Origin: Phoronis australis
Taxonomy: Eukaryota; Phoronida; Phoronidae
Direction: 5' to 3'
Length of the DNA: 64,000 nt
Assembly: GCA_002633005.1 (NCBI GenBank)
Contig: NMRA01000211.1
Span: 1 to 64,000, forward strand
Within the stretch, counting starts at the first letter, position 1; the number at the start of each line of letters is the position of its first letter. The position numbers and the translations under genes were made by a program. Positions 34,402-47,571 of this stretch are shown piece after piece. Below the pieces are notes generated by a model, which saw only the letters and a program-made list of their open reading frames with translations, made no database searches and had not been told where the DNA came from.

Positions 34402-35330
34402 ATGGGGAAGGACGCATTTTGCAGTGCGATAAATTGCATGAATTCATCCACGAAAACCCCAGACGTGTCATGTTTTAGGATCCGGAAAGGTAAGAGTTTT
34501 CTGTTATTCAATAATATGATACATTGTCTTTCATTTTGTGTGTTCTGTTAGACAAGTCGATCGCAGTCCAGTTGCCACTGTTGTCTGCAGTGCAGGCTAG
34601 GCCTACTGTACAGCCGGGCTGCCGGCGGAAGAACTATGATGAACGTACATGTACGATGTGATCGTCAGCTTTTTGGATACTTGCAGTCCATGAATTCCAA
34701 ATCAAAATGTCATCCGTACGATCTCGGGGATAATTTTAGGAAACCATGCCCATGGCCATGGGTAATATGACTGGTGACATGGCCATGGCACAATCACAGC
34801 CAATGGGCCACAAGTCTGTCATGAGTCAAGTTAGAGAATCTGTGGGTCTCGGTGAAAAGGTGAAAAAATCAACATAATTTTAATGTGTCAGTTGGACCAA
34901 TTAAATTAAGCAGTGCGTCATTGAAAATTTAGTTCTATGTGTCAATGATTCGTGGGCACGGCCCTGTTAAAATATCCGTGGACCGACATTTGAGTCCTAG
35001 TTTTTTCAGTTGACACCAAAACGCTTTTGTCTCTATCACAATCACAGTACGACAGGAATTCTGTAGCGTAGTGTAGTTTAGTGTACGATACCGGTCTTCT
35101 GTGAACCTAGTGAGTATGAGGTTTATTCCTGAGTCTCTCATTGATTTCTGTTCAGGTGCAAGCGGTGGGAGCCGACCTTATGGATAGAGATGCAGCCTAC
35201 TTGTCCAAGAACTGCAAGTTATGCTCTCATCACTTCGAGAGTCCATGTTCATGAATGAAGAACAAGCTAGTATTGACTGCAGTGCCCGAACAATATATTA
35301 TGTACCGACTCCACCAAAAATGAAGATGTT
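34402..35330 (+). pseudogene. THAP-domain protein of the 5.2-kb element, broken
   Basis: Exon 1 (34402-34489) begins MGKDAFCSAINCMNSS and ends CFRIRK at a GTAAGA donor. This is the first part of a THAP domain (C-x4-C, FxRxPK-like). The next coding segment begins after a TTCTGTTCAG acceptor (about 35157): VQAVGADLMDRDAAYLSKN, then KLCSHHFE, supplying C-x2-H. The reading phase between the two exons does not match, so an intermediate small exon is missed or a base is lost. After HFE a one-base slip is needed to read SMFMNEEQAS and then TIYYVPTPPK. DNA-binding, transposon-encoded; inactive as assembled. Confidence 0.8.
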
Positions 35331-35411
35331 AAAAAGTTATCCGGAAATTATATTACAGCTCTGGAATAGGCTTTTTTGCATTTCTGATTATCGTCTCACA
35401 AAGCAAGTACT

Positions 35412-38400
35412 GGAATATCAAGTGTAGAAAGGACAATAGTCAAGATCTGGTTTTCGTATTTTACTAAGGTTGATCAGATTGACACATTTTATGAATGGTT
35501 AGCCTGTGATTTGGAGAGTGTCAAAGTGAAACTGATGGATCATTCAGAGTCTGAATGGTGGGCTGAAATTTTGTTAAACCCAAGCTATCCGTATCATTTT
35601 GCTTCTCGATGACAAACAACTCTGTGAGTAAATTAGTTTTCAGCTTTATTTATAACGCATTTCTTTGGCGAAAACTGCTGTTGTTTACTAGAGAATTAAT
35701 ACAGAGTGACGAGGTTGGTCAGATTTTCTTGTATTGGTTGGTGTATGTGTTGCCTATTTTGTACTTTTTTGGAGATTGTGATTAATTTAAGCCCCAGTTG
35801 TGGCTAGGTAACAGATATGATCTTGTGGTCTGGCTTCAACTTACCTGAAATATTTACTGTTATTGATAATAGGAACAGTGGGTACTAAAATTAAATTTTG
35901 TTTTATCATCCAAGTCTTTTTAATTCATTTTTGTTGGAAGCTATGTGGATAGTGAATATTTTGATTGCTGTTCAGAGTCTTATTTTTTGTCATAACATTT
36001 TGAACTTTGACTAGTAATGAATGATGATATACTCAATGTTACTAAGTTTTGTAAGTTGTGAGCTATTCTACAGATTAGCAACTGACTTGTGACTGTTGGT
36101 GATTTTATTGGGAGAGTGGAATCGAGTTTACTCTATACTGGCATGTCTAAGAAATAATGGAATGTTCTAAAATTATATTTACAATATTGTGGTAGTGATG
36201 AATTGCTTTGCTTTCTTCTTCTTACTTGTGTAACACCCACTGCACAAAACAATTGTTTGCATTGCTAGTATCCTGGTGCACTAAATAGGTAACACATGCG
36301 AAATGTTTGGGTGGAGATGAAACCAGCAGTGAGCTGGGAGCTACATGTTTGTCAGTGGTCAGGGGAGCAACCAAAATGTGTGACGATGGGAGGGGCTCAA
36401 AACGCTTGTGGCATACCCCATTGGTTTTTACCCGTTTAACACTCCTCCCATGTAATCCCCCTGGGAGGGCTTCAACACCCATTAAGCGCCCACCTGGTTT
36501 TTGACTGGTACCCGCTTACTTGGCACCTTGGGGGAAATTTCCCTCTGAACCCCCAGGAGCAATCATTCAAATTATGTAGTCCATGGAGGTATTAAGTATC
36601 AGTCCACGGATCCACCGACCACTGTACAGCCAACATGCGGCAAGGTGGGGGGTCAAGCATTCAGATCCATGTTTAATCTGATAAATCACATTAGGGATGA
36701 GAGAAAATGGGTGAAGTATCACACCACAAAGTTTGGTGGTTTAGGAGATACATGGGAAGTGTTCTTTGGGGCAAAATGGGGCAATTTCTTGCTGTGGAAT
36801 GAGTCATTTTTGACCAAATTTTCTACTCCTGTTTCTGCTTCAAACGAAATCGTTTCTGAACAATTTTGATATCACATGATAGGTTCATGACCAATGTCAG
36901 TAAAAACGGCACCGACACTGCAATATCGGTTACCATGGTAACACTGCAACTGTTTCCGTGGAGGTACATTTCCGTCTTGTGAAAAACCAGCAGTAAGCTG
37001 TACCCTTATAGCGAAGCTGCCCCCGCAAGAAAACTAAAAATAATAACATGGACATGTAGAAGACTCCATGCCCTTGAAATTAATACAATAAAAACTTTGT
37101 CAGCGCTTCAGGCAGGCTTGGTAATAGGTGTCTGAATTTCACTATTTTCAGACCGCGTATGTGTATTTGTCATGTTAAACCAGTCACTAGTTGTGCGCCG
37201 TTTCTACGCATTAATATGCCGTGGTATAAAACAACAATTAAAACAATTGGTTTGCTTAAATGTTTTTAATTAATTTTAAGGACACTAGCATTTCCCAATA
37301 AATAATGAAATTATACTAAATTTGTTCATCCAATTCGTCTGAATACCAAACTAAAGCTTACAATGCGTTAGTTGAATGATGGCTGACCTAAAGTGCGGGT
37401 TTGCGAATTTATCTATTTATCTGGCACTGCCAGTCGCATCGAATGTGGTATTTCTACAAATTGCGGGGAGAAACAACTTTGGAAACTCTAGGGAAATACA
37501 CAAGGTATAGAGCGAGACATTTGAGCACCTTATAAGAGTACGTGGAGCTGATGTGGAGGTGGAACGTGTCCTCCTGAGTAGTCTGTCTCAGTGTCTGCCT
37601 CGGAGGCACTGTGTGCAGCAGGAGCTACATAATCTACCGTATTAGGTTCACTTGCCCGAATCATCGTTACAACACTCGAGATATGTTGGCGTCGCCAAAG
37701 ACACTTAGAACATCCACTGCACACTAGAGGAGAAATCTGATAGAGGTCTGAAAAATTACCAAAGACGTTTAAAGTCAAGGTTCAACGTCCTGCTTCGTGT
37801 GAGCTCAGGTAGGAATCACTGAACTCCAGGGTCTGACCCTGAGGAATATTTTTTGAAGCCCGTCATTCATGCAAAAATACTTTTATTGACACACCGTGAT
37901 TGCTTATAACTTGGGCCTTATGGCTTAATCATATCTTATCCAAATGTGTTGATGTTTATGCAACTACATGTATACATTGGCATAGAAAATAAGGTTGTCA
38001 TCATAACTTTTCATAACAACCACCAAATGTGTAACATGACTTTTGCCCATGAACTACTTTTAGAAACTGGAGAGTATGTTTTGTCTACCAATGATTTTCT
38101 GCGATTATGAAGTTAATTAAACATGCTAAAGCCGTCAAAATATTGGTGCCTTCACTTATTTTAGCTTGGTATTCATATTTTGTGAGCCGAAATGGCCACA
38201 TTAGATTTAATATGTTTAATTTTTCATTAATACAATTTTAGGAATCAGGAAAGGCTTATGCTGAAGAAGTGGCTTCTGCTGAAGTTGGAGACTTGCCGAT
38301 TATTAGTAAAGGTTGGGTATGGAAATTTTCACAACCAGCAAGAAGATACCCTTCTGGACAACTAAGTGAGGGGGCTAGAGAGAGGCTGGAAGTCTACTCC

Positions 38401-38433
38401 CAGAAGATATGTCAAAGAGAATTTGTAGCTTGA
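35412..38433 (+). other. Two exon-like frames of unknown function inside the 5.2-kb element
   Basis: 35412-35612 is an uninterrupted, protein-like frame (starts GISSVERTIVKIWFSYF, contains WLACDLESVKVKL) ending in TGA. 38242-38433 follows a TTTTAG acceptor and reads ESGKAYAEEVASAEVG, later RRYPSGQLSEGARERLEVYS, to a TGA. Both have ordinary codon usage and could be parts of the element's transposase or an accessory gene. I recognise no domain. The sequence between them (35613-38241) shows no clear exon. Confidence 0.4.
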
Positions 38434-39482
38434 GGAACGAGTTGGGGAAAAAGTATTTGCCAAAGATTACTGGCTTATACCACAACAGGTCCAAAGTAAT
38501 TTGTTGAGATAGGCCACTCTCAACAAATGTGGGGAAACTGGGACAGAAGAAGTGGAGTATGCATAGAAAGAGTCAATCTGCGATTGTCAAGGATGTAGCA
38601 TTGTAAAAATTCAATGGGAGGAAACAGTACAGTGGCTGGACCTGTAAATACTCTGGCTGATCTGCTAAATCCATTGGGGGCATTATTGTATCAGCACAGC
38701 TGTGTAGGGAAGTAGGCTTGTGTGTTGTCGCAAGCTTTGTTTGCACCAGAACTGCTTGTGTGAACAGCGCAAGTCTAAAATTTACCTAGTCTAAGACTGA
38801 GTTTTTGTCCAGGCACGGATTATGATCCTGGGCCACATGGTAATGGTACATTGTTCATTTTGTTTAGCCACTGGATTTTTTGGTNAAGGAAAAATATGAA
38901 CAGTTAAAACTGGACAGTTTTTATACCGTGAAAACATGGCTGCGAAGCCGTAAAATGTGTTTGAGACTATAACTTTAGAAAAACGCAATATTTTGAGGAA
39001 ATATTTTACCGCTGTTTATAGATCCCATAGGACTACCTATGTGCCAAATTTGGTGAAAATCGGCTGACCCCCACCTTGCCGCTCATGGCTGGTGCTCTCA
39101 TGGACTAGTACTTAACTGTTATAAGGAACGGTACTTGCCTTGTTAAGAATTCAAACATGAAACAAAACTATGATGGATTTTGAAGGGAGCTTCAAGAGAA
39201 TAAAAACAAATACACTTTAATATTGATTAAAATACACATTTTCGTTCTCAGTCGATTATAAGTGAATGTTAGTTTATGTATTCTAACCATTTTCAATCAC
39301 ACAGCAATTTTATTGCACGTTGAATGTCATTAAATTATGAATTTATCAGTGTTTACATTGTTCGGACCGCACTCCTAAGTGTTGATTATTTACCGCTTGG
39401 GGCGCTAGTGTTACGACCAGTAATCATTGCGGCGAATGGCAAAATGGCGGAGTGAACTCTCCTATTCTACTACACTCCTTGG

Positions 39483-41710
39483 TTATACTATGTGGTGATT
39501 GTAAGTGGATTTTTTTAGTCAACTGCTGTGTGGACAGAGTTACTATTGATGAACCTAGTCTGAAGCTGTCCCTGTACACAGCACAGGCACTCGAATTTCC
39601 CGATGACTCGTAACCAAATTTAAGAAACATATAGGTTGGACATTAAAACTTTGACGAGTCGAGGCTCCCAACTCCAACTGTCCCAAATCCAAATAAAATC
39701 TGCGTGCATCTCCCTCAGACTGGTATTGCATAAACCTTCGAAGCCTTATCTTTCCTAGGTTCCCTTAAATTATCTCTGTGCATGGTGAATTAGCGACGAA
39801 ATTCTCAAAACAATCTCAAATCTCTGAATTCAAGGACCCAAAAGAGTTACCATGGCGGATTCCAGTTGTGCTTTAACTTGTACGCCTGTCGAAGATAAAA
39901 TTGAGCAACCAACCCCCATATAGAAGTCAAGAATTTTATCACCGATTTAAATGATTAAGGTTACTAAAAAGTATTTTCATTTCTGTGTAATGTGTTTCTC
40001 TTCATAGCTCATTTTATCACTTAACCTAGGATTCAATTACAAGAACGGGCGTATTTTGTGTTTGATCTTTAAATTATGTGCTCTTCTTTGTTGAAGTACA
40101 ACGAAAGCTCGGATTTTGGCGGAGATTTCCGATGTTTTACCGCACGTTTAGTCGCGGTAAATCACCTATCGGCAATAGCCGGATGTTGCTTTAGGCCAGC
40201 GCTAGTAGCCAGCAAGTCTAGTACTTCAATTACAAACAACGTTGTTTTTTATAACCAGAGTTTAACTGCATTCAAACTGATGCTAAATTATGTGGAGGGC
40301 ACACAAATAGCATTTGTGGGCGCATGAAAACATAGCTCCGGAATTGCTTCGGGAGCCTCCCGCGGCCAAAAACCCGGATGCTCGAAGTCGTCTGCCATGA
40401 ATGTCTTACTTCACGAAATAAAGTCCTTGAATTTGTGATTTTGGCCTTTATTCGTCATTTTTGTCGTCAAATCAGCACTCGAAGGCAATTTGAAGTGATC
40501 AAATGTGTTGAGTGATAGTTTAAACATAGTTTATATAGTTCCCAATATATGGCGCTCACCTACATACTTTGTTACGTCTTCTTTAAAGGTCAAGTTTAGA
40601 GCTTAAAAGCTCTACTCTAAATGCTGATTTTGCATACACAAAATCACTTATCGTAACAAAGTGAAAGAAGGTACCCGTGCACGTTTGAGTAGAAAATTCT
40701 GAGCAAACAGATTTTGAGTGCCCAACCTTTAAGTTTTCTTGGTAGTGAGTGGCGTCAGTGTTGATTGAGGAACAGTTAAACTCAAGCGCCTGTGGTACAC
40801 AGTTGTTAGACCTGCACCAAACAGGTGTTTCAATCTCATTGTTTACATTTGTCCCATTTCTCCCCACTTTCCCCTGAACCACTGTCACAATTTCAGTCTA
40901 ACAATTCTGCGGTTTGAAAAGTGGAGACCTGTGTCACCTGGTAGCCAAGAAACTACCATGGACAATTTGGTGGCCAGGAACATATCCAGGGTCTCGGCCA
41001 CAATGGGCAAATGTAGGGGGCACCTTTGATGTTGTTCCCCTGCCGTATTACAAAAATAGGGGCATTTGGCACCCCTGGACCGTCTTTGAATGCGCCCCAT
41101 GACACTGACTGTGGGTTTTGGTTAACATTATATTGAGCATTCTTACTATAAATATAATACGAGTACTACATTGGGACATCTCGTTTTAGTCAGTGGTGAT
41201 TGTAAAATATTTTGATGTATTTTTTCAATTTTGCAGTCCTTATAAAAGTTGGGAAGTAATGGCAATATGTTACGCGTTTTTTCTGCAGCCAAAGCGTGAC
41301 TGGTCAGAAAGCGTTATTTTTGGCTTAATAAGCAATTCCAATTTTTATTTTATCTTACTTGAAATTATACCATTTTGCTAGGTAATGATGAGCTCAATAT
41401 AATTTTAGCTGACATGGTAAAACTGGTCTGTCAAGACAATATGAACATCAATTGTCTATCTGCTATAAAATGGTAAATTGCATGCAAACAACCAGTTATC
41501 TTTTGGTGTTCTGAGGTTCAGAACCAGATGCATAAATTATGTTAATGACACAATTTCACTAAGTTGAATATTCGTTTATTGGAAGCCTTTGTATTGGATG
41601 GTGTTCACATTGTGTTATTTTTCAGGATCACTTTAGGGCATATATAGATCACTTGGGATCTGCAAGTACCATGTATTAGAATGTATGAGGTAGTCGTGGG
41701 TTCTTTAGCA
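39483..41710. other. No gene recognised
   Basis: 2.2 kb with no exon, repeat or RNA that I can support. Confidence 0.4.
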
Positions 41711-41830
41711 CTTAAGAATGATTCCATATAAAACCACATGAAAATGAAAAATCACTATATACTCAAAAANCTTAAGAATGATTCCATATAAAAACCATAT
41801 GAAAATGAAAAATCACTATATACTCAAAAA
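41711..41830. repeat. False tandem duplication at an assembly join
   Basis: About 60 bp starting CTTAAGAATGATTCCATATA appears at 41711-41769 and again at 41771-41830 with two small differences. The two copies are separated by a single N at 41770. This is the pattern left when two contig ends that really overlap are abutted, or when two haplotypes are joined. Confidence 0.85.
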
Positions 41831-42817
41831 TTCATACAGAGCTAATACTTTGTGCATGTGTTGGGATGCTGGCCCAAAGTACACAGCTGCAATATTTGCA
41901 CTCAATGACCTTTGGTTACCGAGATATGACCTATTTGGCTATAAAGGCATATTTTGCATTTTTTTCATGTCAGTAAAACTGCATTTTCTGAACAGCAAAA
42001 AATCAGACTTGGAAAACTGGTGACAAGGTTTGACATTGATGGTCATAAAGACTCATGTAAGGTTAGTAAGAAATTGAAATTTGCAACTCATAGGTACAAT
42101 TAAATTTCCAGCAGGGGAGAAAACTCCGAAACCACTTTTCAGGCCAGTCAGTAGTGGCAAGATGTTGCTTAACCTGCCTGCTATATCGGAATATATTTGA
42201 AGTTGAAATTCTCTGTGTAGACACTTCTAAGATTGAACTTTGATAATTGCTTTTAAAAAAACTTGTCTCTTATATATTTAGTGCTAAACGTGGTCCTCGA
42301 ATTTGGGCATTTTTTGTGATGTGGCCTTACTCTGACTGACAAGAGAAGTGAGGCTACATGTACTCTTTTAGTTTAGAGATATCACCTGAAATATATGATC
42401 TAATATCAACAATGCAATATCACAAAAATTTAAATTTCACTTTTGAGACCCCAATTTTCTAAAACACTCCATGCTTTGTTTAACCTTACCAATAGCACTT
42501 TAGGGTTCGAGATTACATGCACTTCCTGCCACTGCAAAGAATATGGAGGAATTTCCTTCTTGTACATTTGGTTAATTTTCGTTACATAAGTGTAATCGCG
42601 GAGGAAATGTGGCCTTCATTAGCTGTGTTAAAGACGTCAGAAGTCAACTGAAGTGGTGCAAAGTGCCGCAGAATTTGAAAGTATATCGGAATTACAGCTG
42701 ATTCTTGCCAGAGCTGGAGATAGGAGGTTGGACTGGCAAACCAATGGAAATAAGCCGTGATATACATGTATTTTACACATTGACATGAGTTTGGACTTGG
42801 CTTTAGACAAAAATTGA
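41831..42817. other. Upstream part of the 42.8-44.7 kb relic, nothing firm
   Basis: No exon can be supported. Earlier exons of the downstream DDE-type relic may be here but are not readable. Confidence 0.35.
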
Positions 42818-44694
42818 CGTGCTGTTATCCAGAACACAAAGCATATTGTCAGAGGGATAAACCAGGAACAAGCAAAACAGGATCTGATGTCATCTCTCAC
42901 CCCACACAATGTTTTGGTTGTAATGGATTTTGCAATGAAGTTCATACCCATCAGTTTCCGTGAAGCAGGGTCCGACTGGTTTGGAAAAAAGGATGTCATG
43001 GCACGTGGCGGCTTGTATCACAAAGAAAGGTGAAAGCCACCAGGTAAAAATAAATCCTCAATTAGTATTCAAGGTGTTACAAAGTAATTCTCAGATGTGC
43101 TCAATATTAAACAGAAAGCCAGTGATAAACAATGTTCTTGGCTTTACCTCTTTTTAGTATATTGATTTACTGTAACAGTACAAGATACGGGGAGTGTGCA
43201 CTTAATATCATGTCTTTTTCTCGCTATTTGCCAACAAAAGGTTGACAGTGATGCATTCTTTGTCTCTTAGTAGATTTTGCACACAAACCTTCATTTTAAC
43301 TGAAGCCATTTTGTACTTATGGATGATTTTCATATCCTTGTGAAGGGGAAATTTCACCCTCCCTAGAAATGTTTTGAAGGAGCTACTAATGTAATAACGT
43401 GTTGAGACGAACTATGTTTGACGTTGAGTGGTGTGATTGCGGTTTAGGTGGTAATAAGATGTAATAAGGTAGTTCTTTAAACTAGCTGACCTATTTGAGT
43501 TAAATAATTGTTGTATTTCAGGTACATGCTTACATCCATACTCTAGATGCCTGCAAGCAAGACGTTTTTCACTGTTTGCTGTTTAACGCTAGATGTGCTA
43601 AGGCAGGTGAAACCTAGGGATCCACAAATAACAGAAGCTCCGACAATGCCAATTGTTACCATTCAGCCGCCCTTCTGATTCATTTGTTCTACATATCTGG
43701 TAACACCGGCATCTCCATTCTGCGCTACGACTTCAGTGAAAGTCAGAAGGGAAAAGACATCTGTGACAGGAAAATCGCACAGTTGAAGTCCAATGCCAAG
43801 TACTTCGTCAATGAGGGCAACAGAATGCAGTCGACCTGAAATATGCGCTAGAGTCTAGAGGAGGTGTCAAAGGCTGTTATGCGTCGGCCTGTAGTGTGAA
43901 TGCCCCAAAGGTCCTTTCCAAGCACAGTATCCCAGGGATAAGTTTGCTGACAAACTTTGAGTATTCCGCCGATGGCATTCGAGCATGGAAGGCCTATAGA
44001 GTAGGGGAGGGAAAACTTGTCATCAACAAATCATGTAAACTGTTCCTCTGAAACTAAAAGTCTTGACTTTGCAACACTCGAGTGTTTTACAACTCCAAGG
44101 GTTGAGTCGGGGCTGGTATCCCGTGAACGTCATACGAAGTTCACATGCACACACTATGGGTGCTCGAAATCTTTTCCTACAGATGCTGAGCTAAATGAGC
44201 ACTTGGATGTTGGTGCTCATTCATCATCCCTCCAGAACGAGAATCAGTAGAATCAGTTCGACCACATTTCAAGACAATCTGATGTGTTATCTACTACCAC
44301 AGCTGTATCATCACCTGAGTTGTCTGACGTTTACGTTGTTGATCAAGTCGCTGCAGGATTAGGCCCTGAAAAGTATTAGAAAATCGGTCCGCTTCTCTGA
44401 GAAGGTAAAGACTTAACCCAGTGATATATTTCCTGAAGGTGAACAGTCAGGCAGAAAACAACAGCCAGCTGAGGTTGTAAAGATGATGCGAGGAGCCAAG
44501 AATAAGCAAGGAAAATTTTCTCCTCTGAAAAGTGGCTCTCGGAGCAACAGATTGCTGGATTTTACTCCCGTATGGTTGCCGCGTCTCGAATCCGAAATAT
44601 TCAGAATATTGAAGATGATGATGCTGCTGCTGCCCACGAGTTTGCCTCAAGGAATGACTTGGAGCTTGAAGTCATGAATGAGTTATCATCATAA
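42818..44694 (+). pseudogene. RNase H-like (DDE-type) transposon-family protein with C-terminal C2H2 finger, frameshifted
   Basis: Fragments in fixed order across changing frames: AVIQNTKHIVRGINQEQAKQ; VLVVMDFAMKF, then FREAGSDWFGKK (candidate first catalytic Asp); a frameshift, then SWHVAACITKKGESHQ ending at a GT donor (43044). Acceptor at 43520-43521, then AYIHTLDACKQDVF; SSDNANCYHSAALL (second Asp); LRYDFSESQKGKDICDRKIA (third acidic motif); a stop/frameshift at 43837; LESRGGVKGCYASAC; then IRAWKAYRVGEGKL. Next comes a C2H2 finger FTCTHYGCSKSFPTDAELNE with HLDVGAH, then after another slip EKWLSEQQIAGFYSRM and a final stop at 44692. The order and the DNAxCYH and DFSExQxGKDxCDR motifs match a large uncharacterised invertebrate family I know only as repetitive proteins. 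At least four frame breaks make it dead as assembled. Confidence 0.7.
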
Positions 44695-47571
44695 ACTGTA
44701 GGAAATTATAAAGATGATTTAGCTGTTGTCTATTCCCATGATATTGTTGTGGTAATTATCATCGTAGCTAGGGGACTAGGGTCCACCCTGGGCGAAATTG
44801 GGAAACATGGAAGATGACGCAAATTCGGGGCTTCCATGGGGGAGAGATTTGAGTGGTGGCCGTTTGGGGAAAATAATCCAAGCCACTGATGGTCAACATT
44901 GAAATTTTCTGTCACTTTTTACTAGCGTTTTTTGTTTTATGTCCAGTTTGAGACTCGTAAAGCATACTTTTTACATGATTGATTCTATTGAAACTACTGA
45001 GATTTTTATAGAATTGATTATCTAGTTTTGAGAAACGTCTATCTTAGACATGTGTACTGAGCAAAATAAAAGAACTTTGTGTTTCAGTACCTCTTGTTTT
45101 CTTCAAACAAAATGCAGTTTTTGAAGTGTTGTGTAGAAATGCATCATACACTAAACCTGGCATACCTTCAAGAAACTGTGGTTTTGAGGCCGCCGCATGA
45201 ACGGAATTTACATATTGTGAAACTTTTAGCTGGTGAGTCGCAACAGCACCCAATTTCTTAAATACTGGTTTGGAAAGCCGGTATCTTGGATATCACTGAA
45301 AGTATTATGTTTTCAATCGTAAATATCCGTACCTGTTATTTTTCTGAAATTGCAAATTCTATTGGCGCACTGCCACCATGCTCGGCTGCTTTTGTGTAGT
45401 ACAAGAAGCATTGCGTGACACTTTGTATGTCCAATAACACGACACTTCTGCTCGTATCCACCGTCCTCTTTTCACTTGCGATCTCGAAGATCTTGATTAG
45501 TTTTAGTATGAACTTTGCTAATAGTTTGAGAGGACTTTTTCAAGCGCATATACAGGGATTTGTTCAGGAGATCTGAAAATGGGCCAGCATGCACTTTAGG
45601 CAGTGCGTGGGATTCTTAGTCTATTACGGTGTTTGAAAATGGACCAAGCAATGGGTAATGGGCACCCTTAATAAGAATAAAACCTGCTTCTCTGAAGTAT
45701 GAGATGGTGATGGGTTTGTATTATTAACTCATAAGTACATTAAACTTGACTTTTTTGGTTTCTGTAATCCTATAACAATTTTTTATTTTTGCACCAGCAA
45801 AACTGAAAATCCGCGAAGAAAAAATCTCATACAGCTTCCCATGATCTCCTTCGTCACTGATGTAGCAAAACGAATGATATTTGTTCTATTTGGCATCTTG
45901 GTCGACAGATAATTGCACAATCGAGTAGCGCCTCCTAGAGTCTTTTAATCAAAGTGACAGTCACCGATTGGCAGAAAACTGTGTAAGTGAGTTATGTAAA
46001 AAACTGACTGCACAAAAACTAGGAAAGAGACAAGATTTTTTATTCTTGCGTTGGGCTGAACAAAGACAGCAGTAACAGATGGAAGTTAACTCATGTTCCA
46101 AAAGAATCCGATATAGATTTGGGAGAGTGATCAAAATGCGTAAAAATGGCCTTAATAATAAGTAGTGAAAATGATGTTTTTGTAGGCTAAAATGGGAGGA
46201 CATAAAAAATCAATAAATCCACCCGAACTATTTTTTCTTGTATGTTATTCTTTCTCCTTTCTGGTACATAGTTATTTTTTCAATAGCGTGAAGCGATGAT
46301 GTGCTGTTGCTGACAAAATGTCACCTACTTCCAAGTACTATTATTTGCTATTTTTCAGAAAAAGTACAAACTGGTCGTAAAAAGGGTTAAAAAAACTCGG
46401 AAACTCTTAAAAATTCAGGCTCAGGTTTCTTTTGACAAGGCCAGCTGATGTGCTAAGTTTCAAAAAAATTGGTGATTTTGCATATATAGCCCACCATCTG
46501 GTTTTTATATGGAATTGCTCTTAAAGCTGAAATTTAGTTTTGCGCTCCGCACAACTATTTCTGAAAAATAATCGAATCTCTCATAAGGAAAAGCGTAAAA
46601 TCTCTGAGAATTTACAGGTAACTACTGGTAACTGGGTGATTTCTATTAGGCTGCCACGCCCTCTCTCATAATTTCTTGGCTAAATCTTTGCGAGCGAGTT
46701 TTGGCAGGAAAATGTGTTTTCTACTAAGATTACCACTGACCCTGTTGGTATGGCAACAATAATTCAATTTATATTGCTGTCCGCTACATCGACGACTCAA
46801 AAATGGTCGTCTCCAAGCCAGACAAAACAGAAATGAAGACTGAGGTATTAACCCTAACCAAATTGCTCCATTCAGCTTACAGTGTAACCAAAGACAACAA
46901 CATCAGCCAACTTGTTTTATTTTAGGTCTGGGCTTTGTTACCGTCACACGATTGGGCCAATATATTCCACACTGGACTGTGTGCGAAACGGTATGTAGTT
47001 GATTTCACCGCGCTCAAAACATTATTGAAAGTGCAAACCAACCGAAAGATGGGGCTTACAACAAGCATTTTTGTGTACAGTAGACTTCTATGTGACCTCA
47101 TTTTTGGACTGAATTTTGTGCTGACGCACTTGACTGTGCTATATAGTGACCAAGTATTTATTCAAGGATACAGAACAGTTAAGCCGTGAGTCAGTTTTAT
47201 CGCAGTCTATACGTAAGCTAAAGGAAACGTGCGAAGAAGGAGCCATCATAGTCCTTTAAGGTAAGAGGCGAATTCGACCTGCACGTACTGATAATTGTCA
47301 GTGCATGTACACCTAGCTGTTAGCAGCGTCGGGTCTACGGAGCTTCAGGGTCTTCAAACCTTTCCTCAATAAATGACGTATCCGGCAAAAAATCTTTTTC
47401 TGTCGTTTTTGTTACGAAACTGAATGAGTACAAGTCAGTATCCTCGTCGACAAAACCGAGAGATACGACATTGCTACTAAGTTGTGTCATGGTTGTAATC
47501 ATCTACATCATGTTGTCAGAGATGACATCATTGGCTATAGTACAATGATGACACTGATACTGACAGTTGCG
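44695..47571. other. 2.9 kb without a recognised gene
   Basis: No supportable exon on either strand. The AT content is high. Confidence 0.4.

Larger units (their letters stand above)
34293..39482 (+). mobile_element. 5.2-kb TIR transposon carrying a THAP gene
   Basis: The ends are inverted repeats of about 31 bp with one mismatch, starting CCAAGGAGTGTAGTAG. Weaker inverted similarity continues inward (ACTAGCGCC, then CCAAG). Both ends abut TTATA (34288-34292 and 39483-39487), reading as a 5-bp target duplication. The interior holds a THAP exon pair (34402 and 35157 onward) and at least two more exon-like frames (35412-35612 and 38242-38433). The catalytic domain is not recognisable to me, so the superfamily is open; P, Kolobok or another THAP-bearing group is possible. 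Confidence 0.8.
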
